From contig NC_086362.1 in NCBI RefSeq assembly GCF_036324505.1, forward strand, positions 4,151,043 through 4,215,042: a stretch of DNA of 64,000 nt, given 5' to 3'. The stretch is from Eleginops maclovinus. Its lineage: Eukaryota > Chordata > Actinopteri > Perciformes > Eleginopidae. Made by a program: the position numbers and the translations under genes. This document shows, in pieces, positions 12,008 through 23,603 of this stretch (its first letter is position 1; every line of letters begins with the position of its first letter). Under the pieces are notes generated by a model. It was not told the DNA's origin, searched no databases, and was given only the letters and a program-made list of their open reading frames with translations.

Positions 12008-15000
12008 CTACACAGTAGTGTCCATAGACTCGCCCGGGACAACACCGACAGGTTTACTATCTGTGCTGTCCTCCTTCTCAGGTGATTTAGCCAATCCCTG
12101 ATTTTCTTCTTGGTCTTCCGGGTTCTTATTGGCTGAATTTGAGCTGCAATCCTCCGCAATGTCAGTGTCATTGGTTTGCGCCTTGACGGGGGTCGAAGCT
12201 CCAGGATGAGTTTTCATATGGCCCTGTTGATGAAAGAGACACAACATAATAGTTAATTACCCACACATCCTGATTAATGAATGAAATCTAATCTTGACAG
12301 TGCACAAAACAACCTCCAAATCTAAATCTTTTGACTTAAGTTAGTTGAAATTCTTACCTTAAGTCCACTGCGACTGGCGTATGCCTTCCCGCACTGGGAG
12401 CAGCTGTAGGGTTTGTCAGAGCGGGGAAGCTGGGCTGGGACGGAGGGCTCTGGGTCCTCTGAAGGCTTTTCTTGCCCGTCGTTACTGTCCTCCATTGGAG
12501 CATCCTTCTCCAACTCTGAATCCAACGCATGCAAAGGCTCTATTGTTGTAGTGGTCTCACTCTTGCCTTTGCTTTGTGAAGCATCACTCTCTTGAGTCTC
12601 CTGTGGTTCATTGCCACTGGCCTCTTCAGCTTCAGAGATAGCTTTGGGGCTGGCAGGTGGGGTGAGTGCAGGTGAGGGATTTGCAGCTGGGGTTTTGGGG
12701 TTGGAATCGGGACTTGTAGTGGGTTTGTCTGAGGAGCAAGCTTCATCCTTATTAACCCCGGATTGCAGCGTATCATTGTTTACTCCAGGCTTTGAAACAC
12801 ACAGAGATAAAGGGGTGTCATCTGCCTCTGCGTCTCCATTCAATACAGCTGAATGAGAACTAGCTACGGGTGCTTTGAATGGGCTGGTGCTGACCAGGTC
12901 AGCATGGGTCTCCTCTTCAGAGTGCATGGAGCCGTTGATTGAGATACCATCAGCTAGGGTGTTGTCTCCCAGTCGCAGGGGGTCCTCTGCTCCCACTGAG
13001 GGGGGATTACGGGTCAGGGGTGGGCTAACACTCAATGTGGTGCCCTCTGATTCTTCTGTCTTCACAGATGTGTCATCAGCAGCTATGGTTTTCTTAAAAG
13101 TAGACCCTGAGGTGAGAGCATCAATTGGAGACTTGGAGCGTGTTGTCAGGGCCAGAGGAAGGAGTTGTGGTGCTTTAGATGGGGAGTCATTCTCACGCTG
13201 ATTGAAAACAGCAGCTGTTTCTCCTGCTTCTTCAGGAGGCATATCTTCATCAGGTGGTATTTGTCCACCCAGGTGCAAGCGGATATGGTGCTGAAGAACC
13301 AAGGCGTTGGTGAACTTGCGTGGGCACAATGGGCAGGAGTTCAAGGCACGGGAGTTGGCCGGTCTGGCACGGTGAGTGGCCAGGTGGGCTCTAAGGCTGC
13401 CCTTTGTGGAGAAGGAACGACCGCACTGCTTACAAGGGAAGGGGCGCTCTCCCAGATGTGTGGCCTGATGCAAGCGCAAAGCTCTGGGGCAGCTGAGAAC
13501 ACGCAGGCAAACGCCACACTGATTAGCAGCCTGGGCAGTAGGCAGAGAGTGAGTCGTCATGGTAGTTGTAGTGCCAGAGCCTAAGACTCCCTGGCTGGTC
13601 ATGAGTCCAGTAGCATTGGCACTTGGGCTCAGGCCGAGAGCAGCCAACATTTCCCTGCGATAGGCACTGGAGGTGGTGGACAGGTCATGGCCGTATGTAT
13701 CCCCGTGAGCATCAGCGGATAATAGTGATGAGGCGGAGGAAGAGGCCCCTCGCTGTGGCTGCTTTTCAAGCTTCTGCACCAAGCGTTGCAACTTGGAGGT
13801 GTCTGAGGTTTGGGTAGAGGTGGTGGGCGAAGATGAAGAGGAGGTTGATGGTTTGGGGAAAGGTGGAAAGGGGAAAGGTAGCTGATGGGGAGAAGTGAGG
13901 TGGGCGGCGGAAGGGTGGCCTGGGGGTCGGAGAAGTGCAAGGTGGTGAGAGGAGGTGCCGTCAGGGAAGAGAATCTTAGGAAGGTGGGCCAGTTGGGAGT
14001 ATGGGGAGGCAGAATGGAGGGCAGAGTGAGGAGGTGTGTTTTCATCAAATCGCTGCTGCTTTATTCCTTTGAACTGGCTGCCCATACCGGGGGAGGAAGA
14101 CGAGGATGTAGAGGAAGGAGGCAGTCCAGTGCCGGACACGCTGGCAGCAGCTGCAGCTGAGGCTCTGTTCAGCTGAAGCAGTGAATGGGCTGTGGACAGC
14201 AATGCCATGTCCACTGACGGGGGCAGAGGTAGAGAGGAGGGCGATGGCCGAGAGGACGCACCAGACAGGAATCCTAGAGCCATGTTTTCTGTCATCCCAG
14301 GAATGCTTCCTTTCACAGCGTTAAATTGCTCGTCATCATCAGCACGCCGTTTTCTCCTTCTCTGGATGGGGCTGGGAGCAGGAAGTATTGGTTCTGACAG
14401 TGCTGGGGGCAAAAGAGAAAGAGACAACTCCGGGTTCTGCTCTCTGTGTCGCAGGAAATGGGCTTTCAGGTTCCCTCTGGTTGTGAAACGGCTCAAACAG
14501 ACTGGGCACTGGTAGGGCCTTTCACCTGTGTGGGACCTCAGATGGATCTGGAGTGAGGAATCGCTGCTCAACACCTTTCCACAAAAACGGCACACGTGTT
14601 GATGGCGTGATGCTGAGGAGGAAGAGCCCAGGGAGGAGCTGGGCTGGATATCCTGGGAATGACTGGCGATAGGAAGGGGAGGGGTGGGGAAACTGAGACC
14701 ATTGCTATGACCAAACGAGCCTGTGTTGGATGATTTCTCGTGGAGGTAGCGTGGTGGTAGGCCCAGTGACAAGGACAGAGGGTGTAGGGAAGCAACAGAC
14801 GAGCTCATGGAGGATGACATAGATGAGGAAGAGGTAGAGGAGGATAGAGCTCTGCTGCCATTGACATGTGTAGCACCTGATTTGGAGATGGGTGGCTGTG
14901 GGAAGAGGGAAGAGGGAAGCCCAGTCAAAAGCGATGAGGTTGTGGTTACTGGCGTGGCAGTGGAGGGGTGTGTTGGGGATGAAGATGCTGCTCCGAGGGA

Positions 15001-17475
15001 CTTCTGGTTGCAATCTGCACCACTGACCTGTGGGTTATTATCATGGCCAAAGACAGCGCCTCCCAGCCTTAGAACATGCCTACAGATCTCCTCAGTTATC
15101 TGCATCTGGTGGATTTGCCTCTGCTGTAAAACCCTCAGCTCTTCCAGGAGAATTGCCAAGGTGGGCGACACCTGGATCTGTCCCTGATGCCCAGGAGAGC
15201 TGGATGCCTGGTGATGACCTGGACTGGAGCTGTCGCGGCGAGGCAGCACATACTGAGAAGAAGAGGAAGAGGAAGAGGAGGACGAGGTAGTGGTGGTGGC
15301 TGAGCTGCCCATCGTTGGGGAGGCCATGGTGGAGTGAGGGTTTCCTTGGTGGGGCAGGCTGTGGGAGCCTGAGGTTTGACCCAGGGGAGGAGGTGAGTGA
15401 GTCTGGGATGATAGCGAGGGGTGAGGAAAGTCTGGGGATAGGGAAGAATGGGTGTTGGGGAGGGAAGTGGTGAAGGGGGCGATGTGGCTGGGCCAGTGGG
15501 GAGGAGGCGAGCTCTCGCTGGGCAAGGAGGGCGCGTGGAGCCCACCAGGGGATGGGCGAGGGGCCAAAGGCGGCTGGCAGTCCTGGAGAGAGGTGGGGGA
15601 TGAGGAGGAGGACCCTGATGAGGTAACTTCTGAGCCAAGAGATGTGGAGGGTGACTTCATACCCAGGTGATCATCTGAGGATTGATAGAAAGAAATATTT
15701 GAAAAACTTTTATTCCATTCTGTTTATTTCTTTGCAGGCATTATTGTGTCTCCAATATCAGACCAAATATCAAGGTATGTAAATTCATTAAAACGTCCCG
15801 CTCCAGATACAGTCTGTTTATTTCATTAATTTTACTTATTGTTTACAAGTTTAGTTTGGAAGTGTGTGTGCATACCAAAAGATCAGGTTACGACTTCAAA
15901 AGAAATGCCTGCAAGGAAATGGCCTTGAACAAGCAAATAAACAACAGGAAGAAACTCTGAAGTCTATGAGTCTTTGTAATGTCTTGTCTCAATCTGTGCT
16001 CTCCGGTGCAAAACTCCTCAAACATCTTGCACACACAAAAAAGCTTACAGACCACCTTGCTGCTATGGCAACACATTTTAGAGGACAATGGGCATCACCA
16101 AGACAACCCATAACCCCTCTTAACCCACCCCCTCCCTACAGCAGTTACGTCTTTCATCTCCCTATTCACCCTTCCCCCCTTACGTCACAGTACAGGTCAA
16201 GGGTCAGGCCAAGCTAAGGGTTCTGGGCACTGTCCAGACACTCTGATTGGTCAACTAATCTGACCTGTGCTGCTCGGGGGTCAAATTCTTTCAGAATCTT
16301 GAGCACAGAGTGAGAAAGAGTAAAAAGAAAAGAAGGGGGAGGGTAACAACAATGGAGAGACAAACTAACTATTCCCTCCTGGAGTGATATAGTGATGGAA
16401 TGAAAGACTGTACCTAAGTGAAATTCCTTCTCTGTGACTTCTGAGCAAACCTTAACCTGCAGGAAATATAAGAATAACTACCAGGCTAAAGTTTCCTTTA
16501 AGGAAGTTTACCTGCAGAGAGTCTAAAGTGCATGCATTTGAAGATATAACCCATTGTATCACAGAGCAAGTGCGAGAGCAATTTCTCTTTCCCCTCTGAA
16601 TCTTTTTTTTCTCATCCATCTGAGCCCCCCCCCCCCCCAACTGTGTAGGAGTATACAGTCAATAGGGTTGGGGGCGAGAAAGAGGGATAAAGAAAGGGGA
16701 GGGAAGTATTGAGAAGGTGGAAAATGGGGGAAGAGGGGTGCATAAGAGAGAAAGGCATGGACGAAGAGCAAAGGAAGAAGAGAATAGATGGGTGGAAGAT
16801 TAATCTTTACCAAAAACACTGGCTTCCCTTCCCCCCACCCATGCACTTTATTGTTAACAAATAAGAGGGTGCTCTATACTAATCAAAGACCTCCAGCAGT
16901 CAGCGCTGAGCAGCCTGTTGGTTTGCTGGAAGACCAACAGCAAATGAAAATGGCCACAGATGTATGTTAGTTAATCCTACTCTATTCATTTCACAGAGAC
17001 ACGTTTATTGGCCCCAACCAAAGTGCCTAAGGCCCCCATTTAGTGGGGCCCATTACAGTGAATGGCTGAGCAGGAGGGGTTTCCTTAGTTGACAAACTTA
17101 GATCTTCAACTTTTTGGTTTGTTAAATCAGGTGCGTTTGTTGGAATGTGGCCATGCATAAATAAACTTGTGAAAGTCACCGCAAACAAAGACACAAAACA
17201 GCCCAAACAGCGCACACAATTCATGTGCGTCGAAACACAAACTGTTGCTTTGGTTACGTTTTCAAATTGTTTGTTTTTTTAAGACTCTGAAAGTAAGTGC
17301 CGCATGCAGTTTTGAGCACCATTTGTTTGCAATCTTGTTGCACTCTTTCACGATATCCAACACAAAAACTCATGCACACTCGTAAATATGTGTACTCACC
17401 GTGAGATAGCAGCCTTGGGCCCCCCGGATCCGAGTTAACTAGATGCTGGGGTCGCTTCTGCTTCCGGCGTGACAT
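12008..17475 (-). CDS. sall2: Spalt-like transcription factor 2
   Basis: Zinc-finger transcriptional repressor of the SALL family, nuclear. Three coding exons join in phase: 17475-17400, 15674-12358 and 12223-12008, giving 1202 residues. Exon 1 begins [12 protein letters not shown], the 12-residue SALL motif known to recruit NuRD. Exon 2 carries the conserved glutamine-rich segment ([17 protein letters not shown], about residue 200), which favours SALL2 over SALL1/3/4. It also carries a finger pair at ~380-435 with the linker HTGERPYQC, and a three-finger cluster at ~740-826. A last C2H2 finger (~1115-1137) is split by intron 2: [15 protein letters not shown] in exon 2, GHMKTH in exon 3. Ser/Pro-rich linkers fill the rest. 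Two oddities are visible. The N-terminal C2HC finger usual in SALL proteins is absent, and the C-terminal finger is single rather than paired. Confidence 0.9.
17400..17475 (-). CDS. sall2: sall2 exon 1 (N-terminal repression motif)
   Basis: This 76-nt coding part encodes 25 residues plus the first base of codon 26. The donor is CACG|GTGAGT. The acceptor of exon 2 (CCTCAG|ATGATC at 15675/15674) completes a GAT codon and keeps frame. The upstream sequence (17476-17620) is the likely 5' UTR and promoter, but no TATA box is evident. Confidence 0.88.
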
Positions 17476-17861
17476 GATTCACTGCGACTGAGCGAGAGAG
17501 GGGGGCATCAGTTTGTTGAATGGCAGTAGGCACGTTTTTGCGCACTTGGAAGCGCTCCGGAAACCCTCCAAGCATTTAAAGTTCAAGAGTTGCGCACATC
17601 CCGCAAGTCACGGAATAAAAAAGGAAATGTCAAAAGAATATGTAAGCTTACTTAAAAGTGATAAAAGAACGTATGCTTTTTAGAAGAATCTTAAAAAAGG
17701 TAGCAATAGGTATTTGCAAATCCGCAGGTCTGCACCGTGCCATATGAAGCTACCGTGAGTGCGTGTGTGTGGCTGTTTCCTAAAGTCTCTTCTCCCCCAA
17801 AAAACTTGTCCAATTTGCGCCCCTCCTCTCCCACTGCTGCCCGCTGCATGCACATACAGGG

Positions 17862-17862
<1 letters not shown>

Positions 17863-17924
<62 letters not shown>
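17863..17924. repeat. (CA)n microsatellite upstream of sall2
   Basis: About 62 bp of pure CA repeats roughly 400 bp upstream of the sall2 start codon. Confidence 0.95.
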
Positions 17925-17926
<2 letters not shown>

Positions 17927-19493
17927 CATACACACTCACAAACACACACAGAACCACTCCTTGTTCTTCAATGATATTTGCATTTCAATGGCGTGTAACA
18001 CACAGCCTCCCTGCTTCTCTCTTTCTCATTCTCCCCAGCTTTATTTTTCTTTACACACTCACGCAGCAGCTATAAACTTTCAATAAAACATGACAATTAG
18101 GTGTCAAAGCCGTTGGATGGCTTGAAAACAAATGTAAATGTGTGTTGGAATCATCTATTTGACTATAATCTAAATGTTTAAATACTGTCTGGAGGAAGAT
18201 ACATCATTGTGGGTCAAATTAAGATGCAATAACATGTCTAAAAGAAGTAACAGGTGACATTTCCATCTGGAAACATCTGTTTAGGTGTACTGCAGATACT
18301 TTTATAATTTCAGCAAGGTGGATAAATAGTCAAATCTAAGCCATAATTTGACTTGCAGGTGGTTTCCAACACTCAAAAATCCCTTTTTCCCCAATCGTTT
18401 TAATAAGCCGGATGAGGAGTGAACATGCGATATTTCTACCCTTTGATTTCCAGAGGGCCAATTATCAACAACAGCGCACTGAGTTGTGTGCAAGTGGGGC
18501 CACACAGCCATTCTGCACGCATGTATTTCGTGTGTTATCACCAAGCGTATAATACCCACCCACCCCCCCCCCCCTCCCCTGCCCCCCAGAAAAAAAGCAT
18601 CTTACACTGGAGCTCTATTTAAAAGGCAGAGAATAGATGGGAATCTTTGACAATGGCGTGCTGGACACAGTTGAGTGAGCATCTCCCCTCTCTCACTATG
18701 AACCCCCGGATCCACTGCTGCACAGCACAATGCCCCTCTTTCACCCCCCGCCTTTACTCCTGTACCACGTGGAGAATTGGATAAAAGAGAGAGAGAGAGA
18801 AAAGTGGGAGGAGGTGGAGGAGGAGGAGGAGGAGAAGGGGGGCCATATTTAAGTAGGTGTCTCAGATTATACATATATCCACTCAGAGGCTGTGTAAGAA
18901 GGGCGTTATTTGATTTGAGGGGGGAAGTTACTGCCATGTTTATATAGGGTTTGCAGGAGTGTTCATTAAAATGTCTCACTTAATCCAATTTCATCATCAC
19001 TTGAAAAATAAACTGAGAGTAAAGCTAAAATCCAGGTTGCATTAAGACTGCACAATAAAAAATACTCCATTCAATTAAATTCTAATTGTCACTCAAAAAC
19101 AAATGCATATAGCCGGACTTTCATACAATCATAACGGTGAAAGAATTACTTAGATCTTGTACTTGAGTTAACATAGAAGCTAATTAAATAACCTCTATAC
19201 AAAATGTTACTCAACTAAAAGTTCAAAAGTATTACCATCTAAATACACTTTAAGTATCAAAAGTAAAAGTACTCATTGTGCAGATTGACCCATTTCAGGA
19301 TATTATTTATTGCTTTTGATTTAATGTACTTAGGAACTTAAACCACTCGTAACGTTACCAAAATCAAAAGTAGCCTGTATTCAGAAGGAAACAATGTTTT
19401 CTTTCTCTGCCAATTAATATCTCAAATTCAGTCGTTTCAGATTTAATTTAGGGAAACATTTTTAATTCTCAGTATAAAGTGATTGTGTTGAGA

Positions 19494-20021
19494 CAGGGGT
19501 GTCCAAACTTTTTCCACTTTGGGCCACACATAGAAAAACATATGAAGGGACGGGCCACTTAGTAGAGGGGAGGTATATTGTTCGTAAGTTAATTGATAAG
19601 TTATCAAAATCAATCAAATGCAGGTATCAGGAATCAAAGGTTTACATTGGGTTTCATTTATTTTGTGACAAGTGTTGGCAGTTCATTCCTTAAAACACAA
19701 GACTCAGGTTGCTTATAATAAGGGGGAATATGAAGGGTACATTTCACATGTGTTTTGCAAATAAGTTATTGGGGGGTTTTTTATTAACCAAGATTTGTCA
19801 GAAAAAGGTTTTCAAATTTAATTGACTGATTTTATTTGAAAAGTTGGCTTATTACTCATGAATACTACTGTGTAATATATGTTTACATATGCATTTAATA
19901 AGTACAATATAAGGAAAGCACAAGTTTAATATTCCATTATGCTTTTTAAATTAGCTGAGGGCAGATTCCAAATGGACAATGGGCTGCATTTGGCCCCCGG
20001 GCCGTAGTTTGGACACCCCTC
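19494..20021. mobile_element. hAT-type non-autonomous DNA transposon with 8-bp target duplication
   Basis: The left end reads CAGGGGTGTCCAAACT. The right end, in reverse complement, reads GAGGGGTGTCCAAACT, so the two form ~16-bp terminal inverted repeats. The flanks are an identical 8-mer, TGTTGAGA, at 19486-19493 and 20022-20029, the target-site duplication length of hAT elements. Subterminal GGGCC-rich motifs (TTGGGCCACAC and GGCCCCCGGGCCG) are also inverted relatives. There is no transposase ORF in 528 bp, so the copy cannot move on its own. Confidence 0.88.
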
Positions 20022-20903
20022 TGTTGAGAGTTTACCGTTGAGAGTCTGAGTGGTAATCAGCCAATCAGAATACAGTATTCATTTAGCGTCACCTGCAGAG
20101 TGAAGAGCTAACTGGTCGGTTGGTGGCTAATCTCCCGAAATTGTCTTCAATTTCCCTTTAAAGTGTCAGTTAAAGTTGATCTATATATACGTTAAGAAGT
20201 CAGAGTAGTTCTCTTTAAAAAACAGTGGTTAAACAAAACGCGGAGTTAGAACTAAGCATATCAAAATGACCTGCTATCATGCTAATGCTAACATTTAATA
20301 GCAGTTGACGTAACTTTAAGCTAGCTAATTAAGCTAAAATACATTGCTACATACTTCTACAAGGAATACGTAGGAAGGTTTTGGGGAATATATTCTTTTA
20401 TTAGCTAGTATTAACCAATTTTCTTATTGTTAATTTGAAATAGGTAAGTTGTCAGAAGTCAAACTTAGAGGAAAGTTTTCAAGAGTAAGGTAGGACTAAG
20501 TATTAATAAATATATGAGCACAATGAGGTAAACAGTGTTTGAAACATAAGGTGTATAATGTAAAGTGTCAACTCCTATGGCCTAAGGAATGCACCTATGT
20601 CCCTAAGCCTAATGATCAGGAAGGGAAACCCCCAATAATGTATAGAATAGCAAGTCATTCAATGTTCACACACACTTAAGCCTTGTAACCCCACCTGGTT
20701 ATGCTGTGTTACAAAATGTTATCAAATTGGTTCTTGAATTCTTAAAACCTCTTTCAATATAATACCCAAGAGTGTGTTTTAACCCTCTCACATACCCATA
20801 GACCTGATATAGCATTACGTTATTATCAACGTTCAGCTAATGACTTGCCTGTTGCTTTGAGCTTCATTAATGACGTGTTACTGTTCTTCTCACAGTTGTG
20901 GCC

Positions 20904-22492
20904 ATGTCTTTCTGCGATGACACACTCCTGTGTAACTTCCCAAAGTGTCGCACCAAGCTGAGCGGCTTTGCCTGGGTCACAGCTTGCTCGCACGTCTTCT
21001 GTGATCAGCATGGGTCTGGTGAGTTCAGCCGCTCCCCCGCCATTTGCCCGGCCTGCTCCTCTGCGCTGTCTGGGAAGCTGGACATTGTGAGGACAGAGCT
21101 GTCACCATCTGAGGAGTACAAAGCCATGGTGCTGGCAGGCCTGCGACCAGATGTGATTCTGGACATCAGCGCCCGAGCTCTGGCCTTTTGGAGTTATCAG
21201 GTCAAATATCTTTCTGTTTGTATGGAAACATCTCTGTAATGTCTTGTAATGTAGTCTGGTAACAGTCTGGTTGTTTTGTATTTCCCTGTAAAACTTGTCT
21301 TTGTAAGCAGGTCCATCAGGAGCGCATGTTTCAAGAGTACAGTCTGTCTCGGGCAGAGGCCCAGCTGAAGCAGATGGATAAAGTGTTGACTCAGCAGAAC
21401 CAAAGCAGAGAGGTGGAGCTCTCCGGCATGAGGGGGGAAATCGCTTCCCTGAAGAAAGTAAACAACCATTGTTAAACTGAAGTGCAGATTCATAACAACA
21501 CATTTGAAATTGACTTTAATAAGACTGTCAATCCTCTTTGAGGAACAATAGCTTAAACATGTCCTTTAGGTGTCATATTTTGTATAAACCCCCTTGTTTC
21601 CTTCAGGTGATGGAGGAGTATAAAAGGAAGTACAGCGAGGTTTCTGAGAGGCTGATGGAGAGAAACAGGCAGTACCAGAAACTACAGGGGCTGTACGACT
21701 CTCTGAGGCTGCGTAACATGGTGGTGGATGTGGGGGACAGACACATGCTGCCACAACCAGGACGGAATGACTATAACGTTGGTAAGAACAACAACTTGTA
21801 CATTTATGTTGAAGTTTGAAGGTACAGTCGTCTATTCGTGCAGGAGATACGTTGAGGTTTTGCAATAAGAGGTGGATGGAGTTTGTAGGAGTTAAATTAT
21901 TTGCTAGCACTGTTGATAATCAGTTATTCATTTCAGAAATTGAACAGGCAGAAATGGCAAGTGAAAGGTGAATACCAGTGAATTTTGGATTGTAGGTTGG
22001 ACAAAACAAATAATAGGATGACATCAACAAGCTGTAAAGTTAACACTTTTCCACATTTTGAAGTGTAACAGTCAAACATAGATTAACAATAATAATGAGA
22101 AGTAATACTGTCAGTGTAAATCACTGACTTTGTCAGGAAAAACTTGCTTTTATTAAATCAGTTGTCACATCACAACTGACGAATGGCAAGAGGAAGGAAG
22201 CAGAGAGAGAATGATGTTAAAACTGAAGACAAAGGAAAACACAGCTGTAGGTGTTTTGTAGAGAAGTGGTCATTAAGAAAAAACAGTAGGAGTAATGAGC
22301 CGATTGTCAGTGTAAGGGAATTTCAAACCAGCATAACAAAGAGAAACATCCGTCAACCCCCTTGTGTGTGACGCAGGCATGGCTCGGCGGGGAACTCCCC
22401 AGAGGAGCCCACAGTTCCTCTCCGTGGCCCCCGATGGGGACAGTCAATTCTTCTCCTGCCTGGAGGCTGACGGAGCAAAAAGCTTCTTCTAG
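20904..22492 (+). CDS. ccnb1ip1: Cyclin B1-interacting protein 1 (HEI10-type E3 ligase)
   Basis: RING-type ubiquitin/SUMO ligase that matures meiotic crossovers (family knowledge). Four coding exons: 20904-21200, 21311-21457, 21607-21781 and 22377-22492, 244 residues as the sequence stands. Residues 10-51 form the variant RING with CNFPKC, CSHVFCDQHG and CPAC. The segment to residue ~99 is nearly identical to mammalian HEI10 (e.g. GSGEFSRSPAICPAC). Residues ~100-190 are coiled coil, including LMERNRQYQKLQGLYDSLR. The ATG at 20904 gives MSFCDD, matching the family start; the GTG six bases upstream is not needed. The C-terminus stops early at a TAG at 22490. One reading frame over, a conserved-looking tail continues to a TGA at 22541, so an A5 tract at 22477-22481 may be frameshifted. 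Confidence 0.93.
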
Positions 22493-22835
22493 TACAGCTC
22501 CCCCGCCAGGTAGAGGCCGTCCAGACTTCAAGAAGCACTGAGATGGCCACATGTTTCATAACAACGGTGAAACATTAACTGTTCTAATATTTATTTCTGT
22601 TGGCAGTGTTTGCCCTGAGTTCATTTTTGTAATTTCTGTTGGTATTAACCCTAAACTAGGAGTGAAATCCTATATTCAACCTTCCAAAAAGTATGTAAAG
22701 AATTACTTGGCAAGACATTGTAAAAACAATATAAACAGTTTCCTAAAAACACTCCCTTGCAGTCGAATTTGTTATCTAAGATTCCGCCAGTTCAAATGAG
22801 AAAGAGCTCTACCTGCTTCTAGTGAAAAACAGACG

Positions 22836-22841
22836 AATAAA
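22836..22841 (+). terminator. ccnb1ip1: Polyadenylation signal of ccnb1ip1 (inferred)
   Basis: AATAAA followed by an A-run, about 340 bp after the stop codon. Confidence 0.5.
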
Positions 22842-23603
22842 AAAAAAAGTATAAGAAGTTGAGGCTTATCTAAGTAAAGACAACGGGTTGCTTTTTGTGG
22901 TCCAAAAGATAAGAAAAACAGTCAGAAGAAATGAAATCAAACATGTTCCTGAACTGATGCAGTGCATATAATGCTACTTAATGAATAACAGTAGGTGGTC
23001 TGTCATGCAAACACAAAGCGGTTGCTTGTTGATTGGAAGCATAAGGTGACCCAATGAGGTCTAGACTTGAATATTGACAGATGTAAATAATCAAACGTAT
23101 TATTTATTGAGCTGTTTTTTGGCCTGGTATTGTGCACACAATTGAATAGAGCTGAACTACAGGTAATATTTCTTATTACACCTACTATGATGTTCCAAAG
23201 TGTCTGCCGGAAAATAATTAATTTACACTATAGTAAATTATTTACTTACGTATATTTTTGGGGACTCCGATGCTGTTTTAAAACAATATATAAACGGTCC
23301 AATTATTTGTTCAGGATAAAGTCATAAGTCTGACATCATATTAATCATCAAATGTTCATTCATTTACAAAAAAATGACCTCCGTGTTGTCTCCACAACTA
23401 GAGAGTACAAAAAAAACAATATTTATAAATATAAACAAAGTGTCTATCTAAAGACTAAGTAACAGGATGACCTCTATTTACAAAACAACACATAAAACAG
23501 GCACGAATTTTGGAATCTTAACACTTCCGCAATCATCAGAACTTCAAAAATCCAGGAGAAAAAGAATTGGTCCTCTTGCTGCACTTCCTGCTGCGCGTGC
23601 GTC

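Larger units (their letters stand above)
17476..20895. other. Intergenic region between divergent sall2 and ccnb1ip1
   Basis: No coding exon recognised. Contains (CA)n at 17863-17924, a C-homopolymer stretch near 18560-18575, a GA/GGA-rich tract near 18785-18840, degenerate copies of a dispersed fish repeat at about 19130-19330, and the hAT-type element at 19494-20021. Promoters of both genes must lie here; a 5' non-coding exon of ccnb1ip1 is likely because an acceptor (TTCTCACAG) precedes its ATG by 8 nt. Confidence 0.6.

Noticed and set aside
12413..15670. Several 60-139 codon open frames antisense or out of frame to sall2
   Set aside because: They are shadows of a long GC-rich, low-complexity exon. 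They show no family resemblance or independent splice signals.
18602..18979. 125-codon minus-strand frame with a proline run
   Set aside because: The proline run is translation of a GGA-rich tract; no gene context.
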